Source: Burkholderiales bacterium (GTDB taxonomy: Bacteria > Pseudomonadota > Gammaproteobacteria > Burkholderiales > CAIKXV01). From it: a stretch of DNA of 10,721 bases. Positions within the stretch are counted from its first letter, which is position 1, and each line of letters starts with the position of its first letter. Shown piece after piece: positions 1 to 7,498 of the stretch. Made by a program: the position numbers and the translations under genes. The notes under the pieces were generated by a model that saw only the letters and a list, made by a program, of their open reading frames with translations, searched no databases and was not told the origin of the DNA. Location: assembly GCA_019751575.1 (NCBI GenBank), contig JAIENF010000660.1:1-10721 (forward strand), written 5' to 3'.

Positions 1-309
1 GTGGCGGGCAGCGCCGGCGTGGCGGCATGGACGATCGACGATGTGCTCTGGGATCGTCCGCGCAGCGCCGAGGTCATCCGCACCCTGCCGGCGGTGCGCG
101 GCGCCGTCGCCGCGCTGCTCGCGACAGCGGACGCATCGCTGGTGATTCATCATGGGGGCGGGCAGAATGACGGGCTGCGTGCCGACGAACTGCGGCACTG
201 GCTGGTCGCGCTTGCCGTCGAACCCGGGCGGGTCGTCCTGGCGCCTGCTGCCAGCACCGTGGTCGAAGGCCTGCCGCGAGGCACCCTCGTCCTGGAGTTG
301 GTGCGCTGA
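1..309 (+). CDS. C-terminal part of an unrecognised small protein, weakly OmpA-like
   Basis: An open frame runs from the first base to a TGA at 307-309, giving 102 residues. The GTG at position 1 may be an internal codon, so the gene is probably cut at its 5' end. I do not recognise the family with certainty. Around residues 47-78 a beta strand (LVIHHGG) is followed by a helix rich in Leu, Arg and Ala (LRADELRHWLVALAV) and a second strand (RVVLAPA). This order resembles the C-terminal half of OmpA-like peptidoglycan-binding domains, where a strand, a helix ending in a hydrophobic stretch and a short Arg-Val strand alternate. No catalytic motif is visible. The end lies 39 nt before the nitrilase-type gene, so both may share a transcript. 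The fold assignment is a guess; the coding call is better supported, by uniform codon use and the position in the gene row. Confidence 0.55.
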   Translation: MAGSAGVAAWTIDDVLWDRPRSAEVIRTLPAVRGAVAALLATADASLVIHHGGGQNDGLRADELRHWLVALAVEPGRVVLAPAASTVVEGLPRGTLVLELVR

Positions 310-336
310 CGGCCGGCGCGCTGAACGTCCCATCCC

Positions 337-342
337 GGAAGG
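337..342 (+). promoter_or_regulatory. ribosome binding site of the nitrilase-family gene
   Basis: GGAAGG lies 6 nt before the ATG at 349. It supports this start even though the protein then has about 20 residues ahead of the usual family beginning (FRVAAVQ). Confidence 0.6.
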
Positions 343-348
343 TTTCCC

Positions 349-1221
349 ATGTCGTCCCCCCCGATCCAGCCGCAGCCACAGTCCCCTGAATCCCGGCAGG
401 TGCCGGTCGAACCGTTCCGGGTCGCGGCGGTACAGACCGTGTCAGGCCCGGACGTGGGCCGGAACCTCGCCGAGTGTGCGGCGCTGATCGCCGAGGCCGC
501 TGCCGGCGGTGCCCGGCTGGTCGGGCTGCCAGAGTATTTCGGCATCATCGGCATGCGCGACCGCGACAAGGTCGTCGCGCGCGAGCAGCCCGGGGACGGC
601 CCGATCCAGAACTTCCTCGCCGAGACGGCACGTCGGCACGAGGTCTGGCTGGTCGGCGGTTCGGTGCCGCTGGCCTGCGACGATCCGGACAAGGTCTGGA
701 ACGCCAGCCTGGTGTTCGACGACGCCGGCCGCTGCGTCGCCCGCTACGACAAGATCCATCTGTTCGGCTTCGACAACGGGCGCGAGAAGTACTCCGAGGA
801 ACGGACGATCATGCATGGATCGCAGGTGGTCACCGTCGATTCGCCGTTCGGGCGCATCGGGCTGTCGATCTGCTACGACCTGCGCTTCCCCGAGCTGTAC
901 CGGTCCTTCGGCGACGTCGACCTCATCTTCGTGCCGTCCGCCTTCACCGAGACCACCGGCGACGCACACTGGGAACCCCTGCTGCGCGCGCGCGCGATCG
1001 AGAACCTGGCCTACGTGGTCGCGCCGGCGCAGGGTGGCGTCCATCCGAACGGCCGCGAGACGCATGGCCATTCGATGGTGGTCGACCCCTGGGGGCGTAT
1101 CCTCGCGCAACAGGCGAAGGGGCCCGGCGTCGTGCTTGCCGATGTCGACCCGGCCCGTGTGCAGGACGCGCGCAGCATGCTGCCGGCGCTGAGCCACCGT
1201 ACCCTGCGCAGCGTCCGATAG
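349..1221 (+). CDS. carbon-nitrogen hydrolase, Nit1/YbeM-type (probable deaminated glutathione amidase)
   Basis: This 290-residue protein belongs to the nitrilase superfamily, whose members cleave non-peptide C-N bonds in the cytoplasm through a cysteine thioester. The full catalytic set is visible: Glu62 in LPEYFG, Lys135 in YDKIHLFG and Cys175 in [10 protein letters not shown]. The family's RARAIEN and [10 protein letters not shown] segments follow. The sequence DKIHLFG and the run around the active cysteine match the Nit/YbeM branch. Characterised members of that branch hydrolyse deaminated glutathione, a side product of transaminases, so metabolite repair is the likely role; the exact substrate is inferred. 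Length and ending are normal. The N-terminus carries about 20 extra Pro/Gln/Ser-rich residues of no evident function. The next gene is tldD, 46 nt downstream, a pairing I recall as common in betaproteobacteria. Confidence 0.9.
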   Translation: MSSPPIQPQPQSPESRQVPVEPFRVAAVQTVSGPDVGRNLAECAALIAEAAAGGARLVGLPEYFGIIGMRDRDKVVAREQPGDGPIQNFLAETARRHEVWLVGGSVPLACDDPDKVWNASLVFDDAGRCVARYDKIHLFGFDNGREKYSEERTIMHGSQVVTVDSPFGRIGLSICYDLRFPELYRSFGDVDLIFVPSAFTETTGDAHWEPLLRARAIENLAYVVAPAQGGVHPNGRETHGHSMVVDPWGRILAQQAKGPGVVLADVDPARVQDARSMLPALSHRTLRSVR

Positions 1222-1267
1222 CCGGCGCCTGGCTTATCCTCCCGATTTCCGTCCCCATCTGGATCCG

Positions 1268-2800
1268 ATGAACGACCATTCCTCCGCAAGTCCCGCTGCT
1301 TCCGGCGCGCCCGGCACGGCACCCGCACCGGCCTTCGCTGCATCGCCGGCCCCGCGCGGCCTGGCCGACGGGCTGATGAGCACCGCCGACCAGTGCCTGC
1401 TCGCGCCGTATGCACTCGACACCGGCGCGCTGGGCAAGGTGTTCGGCAGCATCCTGAGCCACCATGTCGATTACGCCGACCTCTATTTCCAGTACACGCG
1501 CTCCGAGGGCTGGAGCCTGGAGGAGGGCATGGTCAAGTCGGGCAGCTTCTCGATCGAACAGGGCGTCGGCGTACGCGCGGTGAACGGAGAGAAGACTGCG
1601 TTCGCCTATTCCGACGACATCAGCCTGCCGGCCCTAGAGGCCGCCGCCACCGCCACCCGAGCCATCGCCCGGGCCGGCCAGCAGGCCACGGTGCCGATGG
1701 CGCGCACCGGCGCGGCGCGCGAACTGTATGCACCGAAGGACCCGCTGCTCAGCCTCGACGAGGCGCGCAAGGTCGACCTGCTGGAACGGATCGAACGCGC
1801 GGCGCGCGCACGCGACCCGAGGGTGATCCAGGTGATGGCCTCGCTCGCCGGCCAGTACGAGGTGGTGATGGTCGCGCGCCACGACGGCCTGCAGAGCGCG
1901 GACGTGCGCCCGCTGGTACGCATGTCGGTGCAGGTCATCGTCGAGCAGGACGGGCGCCGGGAACAGGGAAGTTCCGGTGGCGGCGGCCGTTTCGACTATG
2001 CCTACTTCACCGACGCGGTGATCGCGCAGTATGCCAAGGAGGCAGTGGATACGGCACTGCTGAACCTCGATGCCCGGCCGGCGCCGGCCGGGTCGATGAC
2101 CGTCGTGCTGGGGCCGGGCTGGCCCGGCGTGCTGCTGCACGAGGCGATCGGGCACGGCCTGGAGGGCGACTTCAACCGCAAGGGCACGTCCGCCTTCACC
2201 GGCCGGATCGGCGAGCGCGTCGCAGCGCCCGGCGTGACCGTCGTCGACGATGGCACGCTGTTCGAGCGGCGCGGCTCGCTCAACGTCGACGACGAAGGCA
2301 ACCCGACGCAGCGCACGGTACTGATCGAGGACGGCGTGCTCCAGGGCTACCTCCAGGATTCCCTGAACGCCCGGCTGATGGGCATGCCGGTCACCGGCAA
2401 CGGCCGCCGCGAATCGTTCGCGCACCTGCCGATGCCGCGCATGACGAACACCTACATGCTCAACGGCGACAAGGACCCGGAAGAGATCATCCGCTCGGTG
2501 AAGCGCGGGCTGTACGCAGTGAACTTCGGTGGCGGGCAGGTCGACATCGTCAGCGGCAAGTTCGTGTTCTCGGCCTCCGAGGCCTGGCTGGTCGAAGATG
2601 GAAAGCTGGTGCATCCGGTGAAGGGCGCGACGCTGATCGGCAATGGGCCGGATGCGCTGACCCGCGTGACCATGATCGGCAACGACATGAAGCTCGACTC
2701 CGGCGTCGGCTCCTGCGGCAAGGAAGGACAGAGCGTCCCGGTGGGCGTGGGGCAGCCGACGCTGCGCATCGACGGACTGACGGTGGGCGGCACGGCTTGA
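1268..2800 (+). CDS. tldD: TldD, zinc metalloprotease subunit
   Basis: This 510-residue protein is the catalytic half of the TldD/TldE (PmbA) heterodimer. In E. coli that complex processes the microcin B17 leader and degrades the unfolded antitoxin CcdA. The metal-binding HExxxH motif is present at residues 291-296 ([12 protein letters not shown]), and the conserved C-terminal GSCGKEGQ segment carries Cys483, which in the family contributes to the zinc site. The N-terminal [21 protein letters not shown] block is also typical. The E. coli protein is about 481 residues. The excess here is an Ala/Pro/Ser-rich N-terminus of some 25-35 residues. An in-frame ATG at 1376 would remove 36 residues. 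Both starts have weak ribosome sites: GGA at 1261-1263 for the first, nothing clear for the second. The partner gene tldE is not in the window, which is usual because the two are often unlinked. The assignment is firm; the start is not. Confidence 0.95.
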   Translation: MNDHSSASPAASGAPGTAPAPAFAASPAPRGLADGLMSTADQCLLAPYALDTGALGKVFGSILSHHVDYADLYFQYTRSEGWSLEEGMVKSGSFSIEQGVGVRAVNGEKTAFAYSDDISLPALEAAATATRAIARAGQQATVPMARTGAARELYAPKDPLLSLDEARKVDLLERIERAARARDPRVIQVMASLAGQYEVVMVARHDGLQSADVRPLVRMSVQVIVEQDGRREQGSSGGGGRFDYAYFTDAVIAQYAKEAVDTALLNLDARPAPAGSMTVVLGPGWPGVLLHEAIGHGLEGDFNRKGTSAFTGRIGERVAAPGVTVVDDGTLFERRGSLNVDDEGNPTQRTVLIEDGVLQGYLQDSLNARLMGMPVTGNGRRESFAHLPMPRMTNTYMLNGDKDPEEIIRSVKRGLYAVNFGGGQVDIVSGKFVFSASEAWLVEDGKLVHPVKGATLIGNGPDALTRVTMIGNDMKLDSGVGSCGKEGQSVPVGVGQPTLRIDGLTVGGTA

Positions 2801-2808
2801 GCCCACCG
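2781..2808 (+). terminator. inverted repeat across the tldD stop codon
   Basis: CGGTGGGC (2781-2788) and GCCCACCG (2801-2808) form a perfect 8-bp stem with a 12-nt loop that contains the tldD TGA. No T-run follows, so it is not a textbook intrinsic terminator. It could slow polymerase, protect a 3' end or be chance in GC-rich DNA. Confidence 0.35.
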
Positions 2809-2816
2809 CAGTCGAA

Positions 2817-2856
2817 GGGCGCATCGGCGCGCTGCGCCCGCGGGCGGGCACGCCCG
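2817..2856 (+). promoter_or_regulatory. two consecutive GC-rich hairpins between tldD and the transporter gene
   Basis: GGGCGCA (2817-2823) pairs with TGCGCCC (2833-2839) over a 9-nt loop. Directly after it, CGGGCG (2841-2846) pairs with CGCCCG (2851-2856) over the 4-nt loop GGCA. They fill most of the 82-nt gap before the ATG at 2883. Neither is followed by a T-run. They may attenuate read-through or stabilise the upstream message; short GC-rich stems also arise by chance at this base composition. Confidence 0.3.
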
Positions 2857-2882
2857 AGGCCTGGCCCGGACACGCGGCTGCG

Positions 2883-3653
2883 ATGAGCATCGAACTGTCG
2901 CCGCAGGTCTGGGCCGCCGTCTTCCTCGTCGTGGCGGCGGCAGGCCTGCTGCAGGGCGCCATCGGCTTCGGCTTTCCGGTGATCGCGACGCCGATGCTGG
3001 CGATGCTGATGGACATCCGGACGGCCATCGTCGTCACCGTGGTGCCCAACATCGTGACCGGGCTGGTCGCGATCGTGCGTGGCGGCAACTGGCGCGGCAG
3101 CCTCGGCCAGCACTGGCCGGTTGCGCTGTGGACGCTGCCGGGCGCGCTGATCGGCACCAAGATACTCATCTTCGCACCGCAGGACTGGCTGAAGCTGTTC
3201 CTCGCCGTGGCGCTGTTCGTCTACCTGCGGCAGGAGGCGCTGAACCGGGTCGACTGGACGGCGGTGCGCAATCATCCGCGACGCGCCGGCGCGGTGGCGG
3301 GCTTCCTCGGCGGCTTCCTTTCCGGGTCGGTCAACGTCGCGCTGCCGCCGCTGCTGATCTATTTTTCGGCGCTGGGCCTTTCGACGCTGGTGATGACGCA
3401 GGTGATGAACCTCTGCTTCGTCAGCGCGCGGCTGGTGCAGACGGCGGGGCTGGCGCTGGCCGGGCAGATCGACCGCACCGCGATCATGGTGTCCCTGCCG
3501 CTCACCGCAGTCGCGCTGCTCACGATGTGGTTCGGCTGGCGCATCCAGGACAGGATCGATGCGAAGACCTACAAGAAGCTGCTGAAGCTGTTCCTCTGGG
3601 CGATGGCGATCGGGCTGGCGGTGCAGAGCAGCTGGCGGTTGCTGGGCGCCTGA
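2883..3653 (+). CDS. TauE/SafE (TSUP) family membrane transporter
   Basis: This 256-residue protein is almost wholly hydrophobic. About eight membrane spans can be placed at residues 9-43 (probably one span plus a re-entrant piece), 46-65, 78-97, 102-118, 135-165, 170-193, 199-219 and 231-252. The two halves each carry the family's glycine-rich signature: GAIGFGFPVIATPML (25-39) and GFLGGFLSGSVNVALPP (140-156). Family members move sulfite, sulfoacetate, taurine-derived or other organic anions across the inner membrane; the substrate here cannot be told. The ATG at 2883 has no strong ribosome site (a GGA lies about 12 nt upstream), and no earlier in-frame start is visible. It lies 82 nt after tldD. 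Its stop is only 16 nt from the stop of the convergent hydroxylase large subunit, so it could belong functionally to either neighbour or to neither. Confidence 0.88.
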   Translation: MSIELSPQVWAAVFLVVAAAGLLQGAIGFGFPVIATPMLAMLMDIRTAIVVTVVPNIVTGLVAIVRGGNWRGSLGQHWPVALWTLPGALIGTKILIFAPQDWLKLFLAVALFVYLRQEALNRVDWTAVRNHPRRAGAVAGFLGGFLSGSVNVALPPLLIYFSALGLSTLVMTQVMNLCFVSARLVQTAGLALAGQIDRTAIMVSLPLTAVALLTMWFGWRIQDRIDAKTYKKLLKLFLWAMAIGLAVQSSWRLLGA

Positions 3654-3674
3654 GGCTCGGCCGAAGGCTTCAGG
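3649..3674. terminator. hairpin covering both convergent stop codons
   Basis: CCTGAGGC (3649-3656) pairs with GCTTCAGG (3667-3674), eight pairs including one G-T, around a 10-nt loop containing the palindrome TCGGCCGA (3657-3664). The structure includes the plus-strand TGA (3651-3653) and the minus-strand TGA (3672-3670). It would form in both transcripts and is placed as a bidirectional terminator should be, but no T-run follows on either side. Confidence 0.4.
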
Positions 3675-6069
3675 TCGCCGTTGCGGCGTCGATCAGCTCC
3701 AGCAACCGTACCGGGGACACCGGCGCTTCCGCGAGATGCACGTTCCAGGGCGACAGCGCGTCCTCGATCGCCGACACGATCGTCGGCGCCACCGGGATGG
3801 TTCCGGCTTCGCCGATGCCCTTGACGCCGATCGGGTTGGTCGGGGAGGGGGTCTCGATGAACACGACTTCGATGTGCGGGATTTCGGTCGCGGTCGGCAG
3901 CAGGTAGTCGGCGAAGGTGCCGGTCACCGGCTGCGCCTCGTCGTCATAGCCCATCTTCTCGAACAGCGCGTTGCCGATGCCGTGCACGATGCCGCCATGG
4001 ATCTGGCCTTCCGCCATCGTCGGGTTCACCAAGCGCCCACTGTCGTGCACCGCGACGTACCGCAGGATGCGCACCGCCCCGGTGCCGGGATCGACTTCGA
4101 CCTCGCATGCGTGGCAGGCATTCGCATGCGCCTGGCTGTTGGTCTGGAACAGCCCGGTGGCCTCGAGTCCGGGCGTGATGCCGGGCGGCAGAGAGTAGCC
4201 CGGTGCGCCCTTGAGCTTGCGTGCGATGTCACCGAGCGTGACGAAGCGCCCGCTGTCCGCCACGGACTCGACCCGTCCGTCGCGCAGGCGCAGTGCGTCC
4301 ATCGGCACGCCGAGCAGCTGCTCGCCCACCTTCAGCGCCTTGTTGCGCACTTCCACCGCCGCCAGGTGCACCGAGGAGCCGGCCATCACGGTCTGGCGGC
4401 TGGCGAAGCCGCCCATGCCCAGCGACACGCGGCCGGTGTCGCCGCAGGTGACATGGATCATGTCGAGCGGGACGTCGAGCTGCTCGGCGGCGATCTGGGC
4501 GAGGGCGGTTGCAAGGCCCTGGCCCATCGCCAGCGCACCGGTGTAGAGGTCGATGCGCCCCAGCGGCGACACCCGGATCACCGCCGACTCGAACGGCCCG
4601 CGCGAGGTCGCCTTCACCGCGTTGGCCAGGCCCAGGCCGAGGTAACGGCCGCGTGCGCGTGCATCGCGCTGGCGGGCGGGGAAGCCGGCGTAGTCGATGC
4701 GCGCCAGGGCTTCCGACTGCGTCCTTGCATAGTCGCCGCCGTCGACGATGGACCGCACGCCCGCACGGTTGGTGAGGCCCTTGTCGTAGGGCATCTTCTC
4801 GGCGGGGATCAGGTTGCGCGAACGCACGTCGGCGCGATCGATCGCCAGCTCGCGCGCGACCCGGTCGAGGAGCCGTTCCATCACGAACGCAGCCTGCGGA
4901 TAGCCGGCACCGCGCACCGGGATCACCGGCGTCTTGTTCGTCTGGCAGATGATCACGTCCATCCGGTACGCGGGCACCCGGTACGGACCGGTCACCGAGG
5001 TGGCGGCGTTGTACGGCAGGTTTATCCCCTGGGGGGTGTATGCACCCTGGTCATGCAGCAGCCGGCCGCTCACGCCGAGGATCGTGCCGCGCGCGTCGAC
5101 GGCGATGTCGACGTCCCAGTACTGGTCGCGCTCGTGGATGGCGCTGACGAAATGCTCGGCGCGGTCCTCGACCCACTTCACCGGCCGCCCCAGGCAACGG
5201 GCAGCGGCGGGGATGGCGACCTCTTCCGGATAGGTCAGGTACTTGCAGCCGAAGCCGCCGCCCACGTCCGGCGCGATCACGCGGACGTTGTGCTGGTCCA
5301 TGCCGAGCATCGCCGAGATCGAATGCATCACTTCGTGCGCCATCTGGGTAGACGTCCAGACGGTGATCGCGTCCTCGACCGGGTCGTAGCGCGCGAGCAC
5401 GCCGCGGCCTTCCATCGGATGCGCGGCACCGCGATGCACGAACAGCGATTCGCTGAACACATGCGGCGCGCCGGCGAACGCCGTGTCGACCTCGCCGAAC
5501 CCGACCTGGAGCCGCTCGGCGATGTTCGAGGCCGCATCGCTGCGGACCACGGGTGCGCCGGCATCGAGGGCCTGGTGGCAGTCGTGCACCACCGGCAGCG
5601 GCTCGAAGTCCACCTCGATCAGCGCAAGCGCATCCTCGGCGATGGCGCGCGACTCCGCGACCACCATCGCCATCGCCTCGCCGACGAAGGCCACTTCAGT
5701 GCAGGAAAGCACCCATGGCGTGATGTCCTTCTGCAGCGTCGCCGACGGGAAGCCGAGCGGCATGCGCAGGCTGGTGAGTTCGCGCGCGATCGCCTGCGCG
5801 TCGAACACCGCGACCACGCCGGGCAGCGCGCGTGCGGCCGCCAGGTCGATGCGGACCACGCGCGCATGCGCATGCGGGCTGCGCAGGAACGCGGCATGCA
5901 GCGGGTCGGGCATGCGGATGTCGTCGAGGTAGCGGCCCTCGCCGCGCAGCAGGGCGGGGTCTTCGATGCGCGGCGCACGGGTTCCGAACATCCGGCGCGC
6001 AGTGTAGCCGTCCCCGGATGTCGCAGCCGCAGGCTCGACCACCTGGCCGGACGGTACGATCGTGTCCAT
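3670..6069 (-). CDS. molybdopterin-binding large subunit of a xanthine dehydrogenase/CoxL-type hydroxylase
   Basis: This is the catalytic subunit (799 residues) of a cytoplasmic molybdenum hydroxylase; such enzymes hydroxylate a C-H bond with water and pass electrons to FeS clusters and FAD. The hammerhead domain begins near residue 34 (RIEDPALLRGEGRYLDDIRMP) and carries SPHAHARV. Cofactor contacts follow: VGGGFG (269-274), the substrate loop RGAGYPQ from Arg386, MGQG with Gln517, and GIGEAG with the catalytic Glu754. True CO dehydrogenases (form I CoxL) have AYRCSFR with a Cu-binding cysteine in the loop; here Gly-Ala-Gly replaces it, so this is a form II-like, non-CO enzyme. Length is normal. 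The ATG at 6069 starts 2 nt after the small-subunit stop; a longer frame to 6147 would run back through that gene and is rejected. Candidate substrates are N-heterocycles, aromatic acids or aldehydes. The family is sure, the substrate unknown. Confidence 0.95.
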   Translation of the reverse strand: MDTIVPSGQVVEPAAATSGDGYTARRMFGTRAPRIEDPALLRGEGRYLDDIRMPDPLHAAFLRSPHAHARVVRIDLAAARALPGVVAVFDAQAIARELTSLRMPLGFPSATLQKDITPWVLSCTEVAFVGEAMAMVVAESRAIAEDALALIEVDFEPLPVVHDCHQALDAGAPVVRSDAASNIAERLQVGFGEVDTAFAGAPHVFSESLFVHRGAAHPMEGRGVLARYDPVEDAITVWTSTQMAHEVMHSISAMLGMDQHNVRVIAPDVGGGFGCKYLTYPEEVAIPAAARCLGRPVKWVEDRAEHFVSAIHERDQYWDVDIAVDARGTILGVSGRLLHDQGAYTPQGINLPYNAATSVTGPYRVPAYRMDVIICQTNKTPVIPVRGAGYPQAAFVMERLLDRVARELAIDRADVRSRNLIPAEKMPYDKGLTNRAGVRSIVDGGDYARTQSEALARIDYAGFPARQRDARARGRYLGLGLANAVKATSRGPFESAVIRVSPLGRIDLYTGALAMGQGLATALAQIAAEQLDVPLDMIHVTCGDTGRVSLGMGGFASRQTVMAGSSVHLAAVEVRNKALKVGEQLLGVPMDALRLRDGRVESVADSGRFVTLGDIARKLKGAPGYSLPPGITPGLEATGLFQTNSQAHANACHACEVEVDPGTGAVRILRYVAVHDSGRLVNPTMAEGQIHGGIVHGIGNALFEKMGYDDEAQPVTGTFADYLLPTATEIPHIEVVFIETPSPTNPIGVKGIGEAGTIPVAPTIVSAIEDALSPWNVHLAEAPVSPVRLLELIDAATAT

Positions 6070-6071
6070 GG

Positions 6072-6575
6072 TCAGGCGCCTCCGGCCGGCTTCGTTGCGG
6101 CCTGCAACGCCGCTGCGACGATGTTCTGGTAGCCGGTGCATCGGCACAGGTGGCCCGACAGCACGAGGCGCACGGCTTCTTCGTCAGGGGACGGTTCGTC
6201 GCGCAGCAGTTCGGTGAGCGACATCAGGATGCCGGGCGTGCAGTAGCCGCACTGCAGTGCATGGCGGTCGCGGAACGCCGCCTGCAGCGGACCGAGTCCG
6301 GCTGCCCCTTGAGTGCCGGCGGCCAGCGACTCCACCGTCTCGACGCGGCAGCCATCGGCCTGCACCGCGAGCATCAGGCAGCCGCGGGCGGATACGCCGT
6401 CGACCAGGACCGTGCAGGCGCCGCAGACTCCGTGCTCGCAGCCGACATGCGTCCCGGTCAGTTGCAGGTCCTGGCGCAGGAAGTCGGCGAGATTGATCCG
6501 CTCGGCAACCTTGCATGTGTGGGTCTTGCCGTTCACCGCGAGCGTGATCTCGCGCATGGCTTCGTCAGCGTTCAT
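6072..6575 (-). CDS. [2Fe-2S] small subunit of the molybdenum hydroxylase (CoxS/XdhC-domain-like)
   Basis: This 167-residue protein is the electron-transfer subunit between the molybdenum site and FAD. The N-terminal plant-type ferredoxin domain holds Cys46, Cys51 and Cys54 (CEHGVCGAC) plus Cys66. The C-terminal helical domain holds Cys109 and Cys112 (QCGYCTPG) and Cys144 and Cys146 (CRCTGYQNI). All eight ligands for two [2Fe-2S] clusters are therefore present, and Gln108 next to Cys109 is the residue that contacts the pterin cofactor in relatives. The start at 6575 is chosen because its ATG overlaps the TGA of the FAD subunit (ATGA) and GGAA lies about 7 nt upstream. An ATG at 6557 would shorten it by six residues. 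Length is typical of the family. It ends 2 nt before the large subunit, so equal expression of the three chains is expected. Confidence 0.96.
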   Translation of the reverse strand: MNADEAMREITLAVNGKTHTCKVAERINLADFLRQDLQLTGTHVGCEHGVCGACTVLVDGVSARGCLMLAVQADGCRVETVESLAAGTQGAAGLGPLQAAFRDRHALQCGYCTPGILMSLTELLRDEPSPDEEAVRLVLSGHLCRCTGYQNIVAAALQAATKPAGGA

Positions 6576-7480
6576 CGATTCGTTCCATCGTTGCCTGGAT
6601 GCCGGACGGATGCGGGTCCGCCCGCTGCGCGGGCCAGGGCGATCGGGATCGCCCTCGCGCACAGGGTCCTGGCCAGCCGCTGCCGGTACCATCCAGGCAC
6701 CTGCGGGTCCCCGAGTGCATCGACACTGCCGCAGCAGGCGGCAGCCGCATCGATGTCGGACGGGCTGACGATGGTGCCCAGCAGGGCGGCCTCGGCATCG
6801 GCCACGCGTACTGCGGTGGCGGCGACGCCGCCGAGCGTGATCGACACACGGCTCGCCGTCCCGTCCGCACCCAGTTCGATCAGCACCGCGACCGCCACGA
6901 TGGCGTAGTCGCCATGGCGACGGGCGAACTCGAGGAAGGCCCAGCCGTGCGAGGCTGCCCACGGCGTGAAGCGCACTTCGGCGAGGATCTCGCCGTCTTC
7001 GAGCGCTGGCGTCATCAGGTCGAGCGCGAACGCCCGCATCGGCAGGTCGCGCCGGCCGCCGGGCCCGGCGATGGACAGCGTCGCCTCCATCGCCATCGCG
7101 ACCATCGGCTGCTCCGCCGAGGGATCGAGATGGCACAGGCTGCCGCCGATCGTCCCGCGGTTGCGCGTCTGCCGATGCCCGACCCACTGGATGGCCTCGG
7201 CCAGCAGTGGAAGGCGCGCCTTCACCAGGGCCGAGAACTCGATCTCGCGCTGGCGCGTCATTGCACCGATCACGACCGCGTCGCCGGACTCGCGGATGCC
7301 CGAGAGTCCCTCCACCCGGTTCAGGTCGATCAGGTTCTCAGGTGCGAGCAGCCTGAAGTTGAGCATCGGCATCAATGACTGCCCGCCGGCAAGCAGGCGC
7401 GGCGAGGGCAGCGTCGCGGCCATCGACAGTGCCTCGTCGAGGGTACGCGGCGCGTGGTAGCGAAAGGGCGGGGCCTTCAT
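6572..7480 (-). CDS. FAD-binding medium subunit of the molybdenum hydroxylase (CoxM-like)
   Basis: This 302-residue subunit binds FAD and hands electrons to the final acceptor. The PCMH-type FAD signatures are clear: AGGQS (residues 31-35) followed by LMPMLNFRL, and TIGGS (110-114) with HLDPSAEQP just after. The C-terminal part (about 170-280) matches the CO-dehydrogenase flavoprotein C-terminal domain. There is no extra cysteine-rich insertion of the kind that carries a [4Fe-4S] cluster in 4-hydroxybenzoyl-CoA reductase, so that enzyme is unlikely. The gene starts 18 nt after the stop of the binding-protein gene with only a weak purine-rich site before it, and its stop overlaps the small-subunit start. 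Gene order medium-small-large is that of coxMSL operons. The subunit role is secure; the physiological electron acceptor cannot be read. Confidence 0.95.
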   Translation of the reverse strand: MKAPPFRYHAPRTLDEALSMAATLPSPRLLAGGQSLMPMLNFRLLAPENLIDLNRVEGLSGIRESGDAVVIGAMTRQREIEFSALVKARLPLLAEAIQWVGHRQTRNRGTIGGSLCHLDPSAEQPMVAMAMEATLSIAGPGGRRDLPMRAFALDLMTPALEDGEILAEVRFTPWAASHGWAFLEFARRHGDYAIVAVAVLIELGADGTASRVSITLGGVAATAVRVADAEAALLGTIVSPSDIDAAAACCGSVDALGDPQVPGWYRQRLARTLCARAIPIALARAAGGPASVRHPGNDGTNR

Positions 7481-7498
7481 CTCGGTCTCGTGTCGGCG

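Noticed and set aside
984..996. Alternating CG tract, a possible Z-DNA element
   Set aside because: It encodes the conserved Arg-Ala-Arg-Ala segment of the nitrilase family, so codon use explains it.
1222..1267. Possible promoter around the TATCCT sequence before tldD
   Set aside because: No -35 partner is visible and the 46-nt gap fits an operon junction.
1634..3169. Minus-strand open frame of 511 codons opposite tldD and the transporter gene
   Set aside because: It crosses two clear genes and a gap, and its composition is that of an antisense shadow.
5859..5883. Repeated GCATGC-like motif resembling a short tandem repeat
   Set aside because: It encodes the conserved His-Ala-His-Ala-Arg segment of the hydroxylase large subunit.
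3736..6132. Long plus-strand open frame of 798 codons opposite the large-subunit gene
   Set aside because: Its His/Arg/Gly-rich translation has no family features. It is the complement of a strongly conserved molybdopterin subunit and is open only because of high GC.
6070..6147. Upstream extension of the large subunit by 26 codons
   Set aside because: It would overlap the last codons of the small subunit, including the conserved end. ATG 6069 is 2 nt after the stop and gives the normal N-terminus.
6576..7187. Upstream extension of the small subunit to 371 codons
   Set aside because: The added part is the FAD-subunit gene read in another frame. The ATGA overlap at 6575 and the ferredoxin-domain start fix the true beginning.
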